From: Planktomarina sp.
GTDB taxonomy: Bacteria; Pseudomonadota; Alphaproteobacteria; Rhodobacterales; Rhodobacteraceae
Assembly: GCA_016780825.1 (NCBI GenBank)
Contig: JADHLF010000002.1
Location: 1-64,000 of the forward strand
Reading direction: 5' to 3'
Length of the DNA: 64,000 bases
This document shows positions 52,402-61,220 of the stretch, piece by piece. The notes under the pieces were generated by a model. The model ran no database searches. It had not been told where the DNA came from and saw nothing but the letters and a program-made list of their open reading frames with translations. The position numbers were made by a program, and so were the translations under genes. Positions within the stretch are counted from its first letter, which is position 1. Each line of letters begins with the position of its first letter.

Positions 52402-52763
52402 TTTTTGGCGAAAAGCGTTTCGTCAAATTTGATGCTTTCGCCGCAGCCACAGGCATCAACTACATTTGGGTTTTTGAATTTGAAGCCCGATTCCAACAGG
52501 CTGGTTTCATAGTCAATCTCAGTGCCAAAAAGGAACATCTGCGCCATTGGGGCAATCATAACGCGCGCGCCTTCGGTCTCAATCAACTCATCATGGGCTT
52601 CGATTTCATCGACATAGTCCATTGTATATTCCATACCGGCGCAGCCGCCCTTCTTCACGCCAATGCGCAGGCCCTTATGGCCCTCGCGCGCCATGAGCTT
52701 GGTGATTTGCCCAATTGCGGCTGGAGTGAGGGTCACAGCTTGTTTACCCGGAATACCGAACAT
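52398..52763 (-). CDS. sufA: A-type iron-sulfur carrier (SufA/IscA family)
   Basis: A 121-residue A-type carrier that hands Fe-S clusters to apo-proteins. The three ligand cysteines are in KKGGCAGMEY and DACGCGES. The spacing and length are normal. It lies in a short minus-strand set sufT, sufA, tfoX-like. No sufB, sufC, sufD or sufS gene is adjacent, so this is a satellite of the main SUF operon. Confidence 0.92.
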   Translation of the reverse strand: MFGIPGKQAVTLTPAAIGQITKLMAREGHKGLRIGVKKGGCAGMEYTMDYVDEIEAHDELIETEGARVMIAPMAQMFLFGTEIDYETSLLESGFKFKNPNVVDACGCGESIKFDETLFAKK

Positions 52764-52879
52764 GTCTGATCCTTTTCAATCTGCTCTTAATCTAAGAGGG
52801 GGCAAAGCGAACTGCAAGAGGGGACATGGGGGTAATGCTGCCCTTTGGGATCACGCGGCGGTGTTCAGACGGCGCGGGC

Positions 52880-53239
52880 CTACATAAAGCCCAATTCCAG
52901 CCGTGCCTCATCGGACATCATATCCATGCCCCAAGGGGGCTCCCAAACCAGCTCCACATCCACATGTTTGACGCCGGGCAGGGGTTCAATCGCCTCAGCC
53001 ACCCAGCCGGGCATTTCACCGGCCACCGGACAGCCGGGCGCAGTGAGGGTCATGGCAATTTTTACCTCGCACTCCTCATTGATATCGACTGTGTAAATGA
53101 GGCCCAGATCAAAGATATTAACTGGAATTTCAGGATCGTACACCGTGCGGATGCTGTCGACAATACTGTCATACAGCGGGTGATCTGTGCTCGAGGGCGC
53201 GATCAATGGTGTACCTTCAACAGGAGACTCGTCCGACAT
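52880..53239 (-). CDS. sufT: SufT / MIP18-family iron-sulfur assembly factor (DUF59)
   Basis: A 119-residue DUF59 protein that helps mature Fe-S proteins. The diagnostic segments are DPEIPVNIFDLGLIY and LTAPGCPVAGEM with the conserved Cys, followed by VDVELVWEPPWGMDMMSDEA. A loosely structured 18-residue leader precedes the domain. It is upstream of sufA in the same direction with a 116-base gap, and divergent from tgt. Confidence 0.92.
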   Translation of the reverse strand: MSDESPVEGTPLIAPSSTDHPLYDSIVDSIRTVYDPEIPVNIFDLGLIYTVDINEECEVKIAMTLTAPGCPVAGEMPGWVAEAIEPLPGVKHVDVELVWEPPWGMDMMSDEARLELGFM

Positions 53240-53340
53240 GTCATGATCCTTGAGTATTTTGATAAGGTATAATGGGGCTGGACGCCGGGGTAAAGCAATA
53301 ACCTGAATTGAGACGCACAGTCACGGCTGGCCGCCCTTGC

Positions 53341-53367
53341 TTTTCGCGAAAATCGCGAATTTTTCGA
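53341..53367. promoter_or_regulatory. tandem TCGCGAA palindromes in the sufT-tgt divergent region
   Basis: TTTTCGCGAAAA (53341-53352) is a perfect 12-bp palindrome. A second TCGCGAA begins nine bases after the first, then a TTTTTCGA tract. Two copies nearly one helical turn apart in a 171-base divergent promoter region look like a dimeric regulator site. Which of sufT or tgt it would control is not known. Confidence 0.4.
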
Positions 53368-53410
53368 CCAATCGCTTGATCCTTCATATGGTTTAGAGCA
53401 TGTGAGGCCC

Positions 53411-54541
53411 ATGACAGAAAAATTCTCATTCCAATTGCATGCGCGCTCAGGCAAGGCCCGGGCTGGCACCATTCACACCCCGCGCGGCGAGATCCGAACG
53501 CCGGCCTTTATGCCCGTTGGAACGGCGGCCACGGTCAAGGCGATGCTGCCAAGCTCTGTGCGTCAAACCGGGGCAGATATATTGCTGGGCAATACCTATC
53601 ATTTGATGCTGCGCCCGACCGCAGAGCGGATTGATCGGCTGGGCGGGCTTCACAAGTTTATGAATTGGGAGCGTCCAATTTTGACCGATAGCGGCGGGTT
53701 TCAGGTGATGAGCCTGGCCAGCCTGCGCAAGATGAGCGAAGACGGGGTGACTTTTAAGTCGCATATTGATGGGTCTAAACATCATTTGACGCCCGAGCGC
53801 TCAATGGAAATCCAACGGCTTTTGGGCAGTGATATCGTCATGTGTTTCGATGAATGCCCGGCTTTGCCGGCCGAACGCGACGAAATTGCCCGGTCCATGC
53901 GCATGTCGATGCGATGGGCCGAGCGCTCTCGCGAGGCCTTCGGCGACCGTCCGGGTCATGCATTGTTTGGCATTCAGCAGGGCGGGGTGGATGAGCAATT
54001 GCGCGGTGAAAGCGCCGAGGCGCTCAAGGCCATTGGTTTTGAAGGCTATGCGGTTGGCGGCCTGGCGGTGGGCGAGGGGCAGAAGGCCATGTTCGAGGTG
54101 CTCGATTTTGCGCCCGATCAATTGCCCGAGGACAAGCCGCGGTACTTGATGGGCGTCGGCAAGCCCGATGACATCGTGGGCGCGGTGAAACGCGGAATTG
54201 ACATGATGGACTGTGTATTGCCCAGCCGATCCGGTCGCACAGGGCAGGTATTCACCCGCCGGGGTGTGGTAAACATTAAAAATGCGCGCCATCAAGATGA
54301 CCCGCGGCCCTTGGACGAGGCCTGCAGCTGCCCGGCCTGTAGCAATTATTCGCGCGCCTATTTACACCATGTGTTCCGCAGTCAGGAGATCATCAGCTCC
54401 ATGCTTCTGACCTGGCACAATCTGCATTATTTCCAAGAGATCATGCAGCAGATGCGCAGGGCGATTGCGGCGGATGATTTTGCCGGATTCGAGAGCCAGT
54501 TCCATGCAGAGCGGTCTTTGGGCGATATTGAGCCGGTGTAG
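53411..54541 (+). CDS. tgt: tRNA-guanine(34) transglycosylase
   Basis: Tgt exchanges G34 for the queuosine precursor preQ1 in tRNAs with GUN anticodons, which include the tRNA-His of this window. The 376-residue barrel has LTDSGGFQVMSL with Asp93, GIDMMDCVLPSRSGRTG with the nucleophilic Asp, and the zinc site CSCPACSNYSRAYLHH. The ATG at 53411 follows GTGAGG at good distance, and the GTG at 53402 is less likely. Confidence 0.95.
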   Translation: MTEKFSFQLHARSGKARAGTIHTPRGEIRTPAFMPVGTAATVKAMLPSSVRQTGADILLGNTYHLMLRPTAERIDRLGGLHKFMNWERPILTDSGGFQVMSLASLRKMSEDGVTFKSHIDGSKHHLTPERSMEIQRLLGSDIVMCFDECPALPAERDEIARSMRMSMRWAERSREAFGDRPGHALFGIQQGGVDEQLRGESAEALKAIGFEGYAVGGLAVGEGQKAMFEVLDFAPDQLPEDKPRYLMGVGKPDDIVGAVKRGIDMMDCVLPSRSGRTGQVFTRRGVVNIKNARHQDDPRPLDEACSCPACSNYSRAYLHHVFRSQEIISSMLLTWHNLHYFQEIMQQMRRAIAADDFAGFESQFHAERSLGDIEPV

Positions 54542-54552
54542 CGCAATGGCGT

Positions 54553-55044
54553 CTAGGGTGTGAATGTGACGCGCAGCGCCGTTGGATAGGCATAGCGGTC
54601 TTTGCTGCGATCACGCAGGGAAATCGTGGCACTGAGGCGTGGCCCACCGCTGCCGACTTTCAGCCGCACCCCTTCGTTTTTGGGTGCAGATTGATTGACG
54701 GCATCGAGCGCAAAGCGCGCCGCGAGATGTGTGCCCGGCAGATGGCAATATCCGTTGATTGGCGCGGGCGCGCCTTTGTAGATCGGCACACGCACCTGCG
54801 CCGGAGTTTGAAAGCTGGCCGATAGGCGCTGATCTGACGTGAAGATCTGGCAGCGCGCGCCTTTCTGCTCTTGGCGATTGCCTGCCAAAAAGCTGCGGAT
54901 CGTGATCACATCAAACCGCAACGGCTGGGTGGTGATCTTGGCGTTTGGACTGCGGGCATCCGCGATGTAATCGGCGATGGGTAAAGGCGGCGCACAGCTG
55001 GCCACTGCGGTGAGTAGCACAAGACTGAGGGAAAATATCCGCAT
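54553..55044 (-). CDS. putative lipoprotein of unknown function
   Basis: A 163-residue protein with a type II signal peptide: MRIFSLSLVLLTAVASC, where VASC is an acceptable lipobox, so Cys17 would be lipidated. The mature part has two further Cys (in GARCQIF and INGYCHL) that could pair, and a beta-rich composition. I do not recognise the family. It is convergent with tgt and divergent from lon. Confidence 0.7.
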   Translation of the reverse strand: MRIFSLSLVLLTAVASCAPPLPIADYIADARSPNAKITTQPLRFDVITIRSFLAGNRQEQKGARCQIFTSDQRLSASFQTPAQVRVPIYKGAPAPINGYCHLPGTHLAARFALDAVNQSAPKNEGVRLKVGSGGPRLSATISLRDRSKDRYAYPTALRVTFTP

Positions 55045-55217
55045 TGTGACACCTTTCGAAATGAGCTCTTTTTATCGCTGGGTGCAGGTCTCTGCAAATG
55101 GAATGTCATGGACGGTGGGGCATTGGAGAATAAATATATGCCAAAGGTGCAATATTTAAACTTATATAAAGCTCATCGCTTGCACTTGTGAGATTGTGCA
55201 GGCAGGTTACATGGGGT

Positions 55218-55244
55218 CTTGAAATTGGGGCGGTTGCGCCCCAG
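55218..55244 (+). promoter_or_regulatory. RpoH (sigma-32 type) heat-shock promoter of lon
   Basis: CTTGAAA (55218-55224), a 14-base spacer, then CCCCAG (55239-55244) match the heat-shock consensus CTTGAA-N11-16-CCCCAT closely. It lies about 77 bases before the lon ATG. The spacer contains a GGGGCG-GTTG-CGCCCC inverted repeat overlapping the -10 element. Confidence 0.8.
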
Positions 55245-55320
55245 TTATATAGCAAGATCGAGGCCGGGCGAATTGCCGGATTGGGATTCGCTCTACGCCT
55301 GCCACAGTTAAGGAACGAGA

Positions 55321-57729
55321 ATGACTTTGAATTTAGCCGAAAGCTACCCTGTATTGCCGCTGCGCGACATCGTCGTGTTCCCATATATGATCGTGCCTCT
55401 ATTTGTTGGGCGTGATAAATCTGTGCGCGCGCTTGAGCAGGTGATGACGCAAGACAAGCAAATTTTGCTGTCGTCGCAGCGTGACCCGGGGGAGGATGAT
55501 CCGTCGGAAGATGGGATTTTCCGCGTCGGCGTTTTGGCGAATGTTTTGCAGTTGTTGAAGCTTCCCGATGGCACGGTCAAAGTGCTGGTCGAAGGCCGCG
55601 CCCGTGTTCAGATTGAACGCTTCATCGACAATGAGTCTTATTTCGAAGCCGGGGCCCGGCCTTTGGAGGAGACGCAGGGCGACGCGGAAATGGTTGCAGC
55701 CTTGGTGCGCTCGGTCTCATCTGAGTTCGAGCTCTATGCCAAAGTAAAGAAAAACGTGCCGGAGGAGGCGCTGTCGGCCATTGCTGAGACGCGCAATTCC
55801 AGCAAGCTGGCCGATCTGGCCTCTGGACATCTTGGCGTTGAAGTTGAGCAGAAGCAGGAGCTTTTGGAGCTGCTCTGCGTGGCGGACCGTTTGGAGAAAG
55901 TCTACGGTCTGATGCAGGGCGAAATGTCCGTGCTGAAAGTTGAGAAAAAGATCAAGTCGCGGGTCAAAACTCAGATGGAGAAGACCCAGCGCGAATATTA
56001 TTTGAATGAGCAAATGAAAGCCATTCAAAAGGAATTGGGCGAGGGGGACGAGGGCGAAGGCGAATTGGCCGAGTTGGAGGCCAAAATTGCAAAAACAAAA
56101 TTGTCCAAGGAAGCCTCTGACAAAGCAGCCGCCGAGTTGAAGAAGCTCAAGAATATGTCCCCGATGTCCGCAGAGGCGACCGTCGTGCGCAATTATCTTG
56201 ATTGGATGCTGTCTCTGCCCTGGGGTGTGCGCAGCCGGGTTAAGAAAGATCTTACACAGGCTCAAAAGACCCTCGATGATGATCATTATGGGTTGGAGAA
56301 GGTCAAAGAGCGCATTGTTGAATATTTGGCCGTGCAACAGCGTTCGCGCAAATTAAAAGGCCCCATCATGTGTTTGGTGGGCCCTCCTGGCGTGGGGAAA
56401 ACCTCGCTCGGGAAATCAGTTGCCAAAGCCACGGGGCGCGAATTTATTCGTATCTCTTTGGGTGGGGTGCGTGATGAAAGCGAAATTCGCGGTCACCGGC
56501 GGACCTATATTGGCTCCATGCCCGGTAAAATTATACAGGCGTTGAAAAAGGCCAAAACCACCAATCCGCTGATCCTGCTGGATGAGATTGACAAAATGGG
56601 TCAGGATTTCCGAGGCGATCCAGCCTCTGCGATGTTGGAGGTGTTGGATCCTGAGCAGAACGCAACCTTCGTGGATCATTACCTCGAGGTGGAATATGAT
56701 CTGTCTGATGTGATGTTCTTGACCACATCCAACAGCTATAACATGCCCGGCCCCTTGCTGGACCGTATGGAGATCATTCCTCTGGCGGGCTATACTGAAG
56801 AGGAAAAGGCTGAGATTGCGCATCGCCATTTGATCCCAAAGCAGGTGAAAAACCACGGGCTGAAGGCCTCTGAATTCTCGTTGGAGCCTGAAGCGCTGCA
56901 AGAGATTATCCGCACCTACACCCGCGAGGCAGGCGTGCGGAATTTGGAGCGTGAGATCGGGAAATTGGCTCGCAAAGCAGTCACCAAGATCGTAAAAAAG
57001 GAGGTGGAGAGCGTCACCATTTCGGTCGACAACCTGGATGACTACCTCGGCGTTAAGAAATATCGTTACGGTTTGGCGGAAGATGATCACCAGGTGGGGG
57101 TCGTGACGGGTCTGGCCTATACCAGCGTGGGCGGCGATTTGCTGCATATCGAAGCGCTGCGCCTGCCGGGCAAAGGCCGAATGAAAACCACCGGGACTTT
57201 GGGCGATGTGATGAAAGAGAGCATCGATGCGGCCAGCTCCTATGTGCGCTCCATTTCGCCCGAGATCGGCGTAAAGCCGCCCCGGTTCGACAAGATGGAC
57301 ATCCATGTGCATGTGCCCGAAGGCGCGACGCCCAAGGATGGCCCATCGGCGGGTCTGGCGATGGTGACGTCGATTGTCTCTGTGTTGACAGGCATTCCCG
57401 TGCGCAAAGATATCGCCATGACCGGCGAGGTGACATTGCGCGGCAATGCCCTTCCGATTGGTGGCTTAAAAGAGAAGCTTCTGGCGGCGCTGCGCGGCGG
57501 TATAAAAACTGTGTTGATTCCAGCCGAGAATGAGAAAGACCTGCGCGATTTGCCCAAGAGCGTCACGGATGGTTTGGAGATCATTCCCGTCAGCCATGTG
57601 TCAGAGGTGTTGAAACACGCTTTGATATCTGCCCCCGAGCCGATTGATTGGGATGAGGCGGTGGAGGATGCAGCCGCGGCCGCCCTTGCGGCAGAGCGTG
57701 GCAGCGCCGCTGGCCTCACCGCGCATTGA
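55321..57729 (+). CDS. lon: ATP-dependent protease Lon
   Basis: An 802-residue LonA protease that degrades misfolded and regulatory proteins. It has the N-terminal substrate domain (YPVLPLRDIVVFPYMIVPL), a coiled-coil Lys/Glu-rich stretch, the AAA+ module with Walker A GPPGVGKT at 354-361, and the protease domain with the Ser676 / Lys719 dyad (KDGPSAGLAM, GGLKEKLLAA). A heat-shock promoter precedes it. No clpX is seen upstream. Confidence 0.97.
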   Translation: MTLNLAESYPVLPLRDIVVFPYMIVPLFVGRDKSVRALEQVMTQDKQILLSSQRDPGEDDPSEDGIFRVGVLANVLQLLKLPDGTVKVLVEGRARVQIERFIDNESYFEAGARPLEETQGDAEMVAALVRSVSSEFELYAKVKKNVPEEALSAIAETRNSSKLADLASGHLGVEVEQKQELLELLCVADRLEKVYGLMQGEMSVLKVEKKIKSRVKTQMEKTQREYYLNEQMKAIQKELGEGDEGEGELAELEAKIAKTKLSKEASDKAAAELKKLKNMSPMSAEATVVRNYLDWMLSLPWGVRSRVKKDLTQAQKTLDDDHYGLEKVKERIVEYLAVQQRSRKLKGPIMCLVGPPGVGKTSLGKSVAKATGREFIRISLGGVRDESEIRGHRRTYIGSMPGKIIQALKKAKTTNPLILLDEIDKMGQDFRGDPASAMLEVLDPEQNATFVDHYLEVEYDLSDVMFLTTSNSYNMPGPLLDRMEIIPLAGYTEEEKAEIAHRHLIPKQVKNHGLKASEFSLEPEALQEIIRTYTREAGVRNLEREIGKLARKAVTKIVKKEVESVTISVDNLDDYLGVKKYRYGLAEDDHQVGVVTGLAYTSVGGDLLHIEALRLPGKGRMKTTGTLGDVMKESIDAASSYVRSISPEIGVKPPRFDKMDIHVHVPEGATPKDGPSAGLAMVTSIVSVLTGIPVRKDIAMTGEVTLRGNALPIGGLKEKLLAALRGGIKTVLIPAENEKDLRDLPKSVTDGLEIIPVSHVSEVLKHALISAPEPIDWDEAVEDAAAAALAAERGSAAGLTAH

Positions 57730-57738
57730 GTAACATGC

Positions 57739-57772
57739 AAAGGCGCTTCAGTGATCGAGCTGGCGCGCCTTT
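57739..57772 (+). terminator. possible terminator hairpin after lon
   Basis: AAAGGCGC (57739-57746) pairs with GCGCCTTT (57765-57772), and an inner CAG/CTG can extend the fold. The loop is long and there is no T-tract beyond the stem's own TTT, so efficiency is uncertain. Confidence 0.4.
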
Positions 57773-57814
57773 GACCTTACCGATGCCCTGCGGGCGATGC
57801 GCGGCGGTGGCCTT

Positions 57815-58405
57815 ATGAGCGCCGCGCCGATCATCCCCTCCTGTCCTGAGGTGCTGGTCTTGCGCCATGGGCAAACGCAGTGGAATGCCGAAGGTCGCCT
57901 GCAAGGTCATCTCGACAGCCCTTTAACAGAAACAGGCTTGCGCCAAGCACAGCGGCAAAATGAAATTTTGCGGCCCTATGATTTGACGGGTTTCCGATTT
58001 ATCTCCAGCCCCCAGGGGCGCGCGCGTCTGACGGCACAAATTGCCCTGGCGGGTATCGCCGCGGAGATCGAAACCTCAACGGAGTTGATGGAAATCGGCA
58101 TGGGCGCCTGGGCTGGTGTCACGCGCGTTGAGATTGCCACAGAACGAAAGTGCAGCCTGCAAGACCTTGGGCAAACCCAGTTTTATGACTGGGCTCCCGG
58201 CGGAGAGGGCACCGCGCGGCTTTACGAGCGCTGCGCCGCATTCTTGGCGCAGCTTCGGTGGCCTGCGGTTCTGGTCACCCATGGGATGACCTCGCTATGT
58301 TTGCGCCTTTGCGCGCTCGGTTGGGGGCTTGATCGTTTGACCGATTTGCCAAGCGGGCAGGGGGTGGTTTACCGTGTCAAAGCGGGCCATCATGATGAGT
58401 TATAA
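57815..58405 (+). CDS. histidine phosphatase family protein
   Basis: A 196-residue phosphoglycerate-mutase-like phosphatase. The phospho-His motif is VLRHGQTQWN near the N-terminus, with GRARLTAQIAL and the second catalytic His in VTHGMTSLCL. Such proteins include cofactor-dependent mutases, phosphatases of small sugars and CobC-type enzymes; the substrate is unknown. The ATG at 57815 (MSAAPII) was chosen over one 18 bases upstream because it gives the usual short lead to the first strand. Confidence 0.85.
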   Translation: MSAAPIIPSCPEVLVLRHGQTQWNAEGRLQGHLDSPLTETGLRQAQRQNEILRPYDLTGFRFISSPQGRARLTAQIALAGIAAEIETSTELMEIGMGAWAGVTRVEIATERKCSLQDLGQTQFYDWAPGGEGTARLYERCAAFLAQLRWPAVLVTHGMTSLCLRLCALGWGLDRLTDLPSGQGVVYRVKAGHHDEL

Positions 58406-58460
58406 AAAACTGAAAAAACCGCTTGCCCCCCAGGCTTGCCCAATCTATATCGCGGCTACC

Positions 58461-58536
<76 letters not shown>

Positions 58537-58733
58537 TATCATCCCCCGCCAGATCACCCCAACGACAGCGAAAATCGCGCAAGGCCGTCGCGCGGCGTTT
58601 ACCTGCAGCTCAGACCTCTTTAGTATGATCGCGAAATCCACATATGATTTTGTCCGATGGCTGTTCTTGTCGTTGCAGGGCAATGGCGCATGTGGGATAA
58701 CTGCGAGACTCTTTGACGACAGGAATACCTGAT

Positions 58734-59387
58734 ATGACTAATTTTTCGACTCGCCGCACCACGATGGTTGATACACAGATTAGACCGGCGGATGTGACGA
58801 AATTTCCCATCATTGATGCCATGCTTCAGGTGCGGCGCGAAGCCTTCGTGCCCGATCACCTACGCGAAACTGCCTATGCGGATGCGATTTTGGATTTGGG
58901 CCATGGCCGGATGATCCTTGAGCCGCGCACCTTTGCCAAAATGCTCGATGCTGTGGACATTCAAGGCAATGAGTTGGTTTTGGATCTTGGCTGTGGTCTT
59001 GGCTATTCCTCCGCTGTGATTGGAAAGTTATCGGAAGCTGTTGTTGCTATTGAAGAAAATGAAGTCATGGCCGCTGAGGCTGAGGCGAATTTGGCCGCTG
59101 AGGGCTGTCTGAATGTCGCGGTCGTTCAGGGCATTTTGACCGAAGGGGCGGCGCAACACGCGCCTTTTGATGTGATCGTGGTGCAAGGGGCGGTGGAGCA
59201 CATTCCCGAGGCTGTGATCGCGCAATTGGCGGAAGGGGGCCGTATTGTTGCCGTCTTCAGCCAAAAGGGTCAGGGCGCGGTTCGGGTTGGCTATAAAACC
59301 GATGGCAAGATTTCCTGGCGTTTTGCCTGCAACGCCTTTGCGCCTGTATTGAACGGATTTGTGAAAGAGCGCAGTTTTGCGCTTTAG
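58734..59387 (+). CDS. pcm: protein-L-isoaspartate O-methyltransferase family protein
   Basis: A 217-residue SAM-dependent methyltransferase with the PCMT fold. It starts MTNFSTRRTTMVDTQIRP; motif I is VLDLGCGLGYSSAVIG, and VVQGAVEHIP replaces the usual VTAA-x-P loop. It belongs to the alphaproteobacterial Pcm-like group that is encoded just before tolC, so strict isoaspartate repair is not certain. The ATG at 58734 has AGGA upstream; a TTG 21 bases earlier is unlikely. The gap to tolC is 34 bases. Confidence 0.87.
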   Translation: MTNFSTRRTTMVDTQIRPADVTKFPIIDAMLQVRREAFVPDHLRETAYADAILDLGHGRMILEPRTFAKMLDAVDIQGNELVLDLGCGLGYSSAVIGKLSEAVVAIEENEVMAAEAEANLAAEGCLNVAVVQGILTEGAAQHAPFDVIVVQGAVEHIPEAVIAQLAEGGRIVAVFSQKGQGAVRVGYKTDGKISWRFACNAFAPVLNGFVKERSFAL

Positions 59388-59421
59388 AACCTAAAATGAT
59401 TCTTTTGCCTGGGGGGCCCAA

Positions 59422-60786
59422 ATGTTTAGACGGAAACTTGCGGAATTGAGCTGTGCGGCCATCTTGATTTTGGCCGCACCGAGTTTTGCTGTGGCAGAGA
59501 GCCTGCAGGACAGCCTGCGCAATGCGTACAAAAACAGTGGTCTTTTGGTGCAAAATCGCGCCCTTTTGCGCGCGGCCGATGAGAAGGTCGCTGACGCTGT
59601 GGCGGCCTTGCGCCCGGTGATCAGTTGGAGCTCAAAATTTTCTCATTTCTACAATGCTTCGACCAATAGCGATAGTTTGATCTCAAGTATCGATGCCAAA
59701 TGGCTGCTTTATGATTTTGGCCGTTCGGATTTGCAGGTTGAAGTGCTGAAGGAAACTGTTCTGGCGACCCGGCAAGCATTGGTGTCGATCGAGCAAAATG
59801 TGCTTTTGAGCGCGGTGGCGGCGCATATGAATTACCGCCGGTCGGTGGAATTTGTGTCCCTGCGCCTGGCCAATGTGCAATTGATTGAACAAGAATTGCG
59901 CGCGGCTCAAGATCGATTTGATGTGGGCGAGGTCACGCGGACGGATGTGGCATTGGCGGAGGCGCGTTTGGCCAGTGCGCGGGCGTCGCTTGCGGTGGCG
60001 CAAGGCGACTTGGCAAATGCCGCGGCGGAATATCATGCGGTTGTGGGCCAAAAACCAGGTGATCTTGTAACCCCCGCAAGCCTGCCAGACTTGCCAAAAG
60101 ATGTTTCAGCCGCCATTGCGATCGCGCGCTCCCATCACCCGGATCTTTTAAGTGTGCAACATGAGGTGGCGGCGGCTGAGCTTGCGCTGAAGGCCGCTCA
60201 GAAGGTTTACCGCCCAAGGTTTGAAGCGGGCGCAGGGCTCTCTAACGTGGATCTTGACGGCTCTTTGACACGCAACCTCAGTTTGACCGTCAGCGGACCC
60301 ATTTACAGCGGCGGCGCCATTGCCTCGGCCAGCCGTGCCAGGATGGCACAGCGTGACGCAAAGCGGGCGGGGTTGCATCTTGCCGGGCTTGAGGTTGAGC
60401 AGAACGTGCGCAATGCCTTTGTTGTACTGGACGTGGCGCGGGCCACGGGAGAGGCGACAGATCGGCAAATTGAAGCGGCCAGCGTGGCCTTTCGCGGTGT
60501 GCGCGAAGAGGCCTCTTTAGGAGCGCGGACCACTTTGGATGTGCTAAATGCGGAGCAAGAGCTGCTGGATGCGCGCGTGAACCGGATTTCAACACGGATC
60601 GATGAGCAAATCGCGAGTTATCGGCTGCTCGCCGCGATGGGGAAATTAACGGTAACGGAGCTTGCGCTTGGGGTGAAGACCTATGATCCGGCGGAATATT
60701 ACAATCTGGTAAAGTCGGCACCGCGGGCCAGAAGCAAGCAGGGCGTGGCTCTCGATAGCGTCCTAAAAGACTTGGCTGGAAATTGA
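59422..60786 (+). CDS. tolC: TolC family outer-membrane efflux protein
   Basis: A 454-residue outer-membrane channel for type I secretion and drug efflux. It has a signal peptide ending near SFAVAES. Two long helical repeats have the TolC pattern, with DRFDVGEVTRTDVALAEARL in the first and REEASLGARTTLDVLNAEQE in the second. The position after pcm is typical of alphaproteobacteria. GGGGGG provides the ribosome site. A short PopZ-like gene follows 50 bases downstream. Confidence 0.93.
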   Translation: MFRRKLAELSCAAILILAAPSFAVAESLQDSLRNAYKNSGLLVQNRALLRAADEKVADAVAALRPVISWSSKFSHFYNASTNSDSLISSIDAKWLLYDFGRSDLQVEVLKETVLATRQALVSIEQNVLLSAVAAHMNYRRSVEFVSLRLANVQLIEQELRAAQDRFDVGEVTRTDVALAEARLASARASLAVAQGDLANAAAEYHAVVGQKPGDLVTPASLPDLPKDVSAAIAIARSHHPDLLSVQHEVAAAELALKAAQKVYRPRFEAGAGLSNVDLDGSLTRNLSLTVSGPIYSGGAIASASRARMAQRDAKRAGLHLAGLEVEQNVRNAFVVLDVARATGEATDRQIEAASVAFRGVREEASLGARTTLDVLNAEQELLDARVNRISTRIDEQIASYRLLAAMGKLTVTELALGVKTYDPAEYYNLVKSAPRARSKQGVALDSVLKDLAGN

Positions 60787-60836
60787 GCCGGGCGGCTGAC
60801 TATGGTTCGCGCAAGCCCCGATGAAAAGGAGGTGCT

Positions 60837-61187
60837 GTGACCCGCAAGGACGACTATCCTGAGCCAGATGCTTTGGTTCTCTCTATGCGCAAGTTGATCT
60901 CTGACGCCCCAGTGTCGGCGCGGGAGGCAGGCGCGGTCGCCCCTTTGGTGTTGCAAGCCAGCCAGCGGGTGGCGGCTCCGCCGTGTTTGGAGCCTCTGGT
61001 GCTCACCCGCGTGCAGGAAGCCAGCGTCGAGCAAGCGGATCCTGAGCCGTCCAAGCCCGAGGCCCCGTTGTCGCATGATCCCGAATATTTAGAGGTCATT
61101 GCCAACCTCCGCCTTGCTCTGGCCGGTCCGATGCGCGACGAGCTGTCAAGCGCCGTTCGGACGATGATTGATGATCGCGATCCCTGA
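60837..61187 (+). CDS. short PopZ-like (DUF2497-like) protein
   Basis: A 116-residue acidic, Pro/Ala-rich protein. Its N-terminus EPDALVLSMRKLISDAPVS resembles the conserved EPSMEEILASIRRIISDD motif of PopZ/DUF2497 proteins. The middle is low-complexity and negatively charged, and the end has a short helical NLRLALAGPMRDELSSAVRT. PopZ forms polar scaffolds and is commonly encoded after tolC and before valS; here cobQ follows on the opposite strand. It is shorter than Caulobacter PopZ and the C-terminal assembly domain looks reduced. GTG start with a strong AAGGAGG. Confidence 0.6.
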   Translation: MTRKDDYPEPDALVLSMRKLISDAPVSAREAGAVAPLVLQASQRVAAPPCLEPLVLTRVQEASVEQADPEPSKPEAPLSHDPEYLEVIANLRLALAGPMRDELSSAVRTMIDDRDP

Positions 61188-61220
61188 GCTCGGCGCAAGC
61201 GGCGTGCCGTGGTGTGGCGT

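Noticed and set aside
56416..57312. A 298-codon minus-strand open frame inside lon, and similar frames inside ileS (9409-10371) and coxL (37701-38519)
   Set aside because: All lie opposite conserved catalytic domains and have no ribosome site or recognisable domain.
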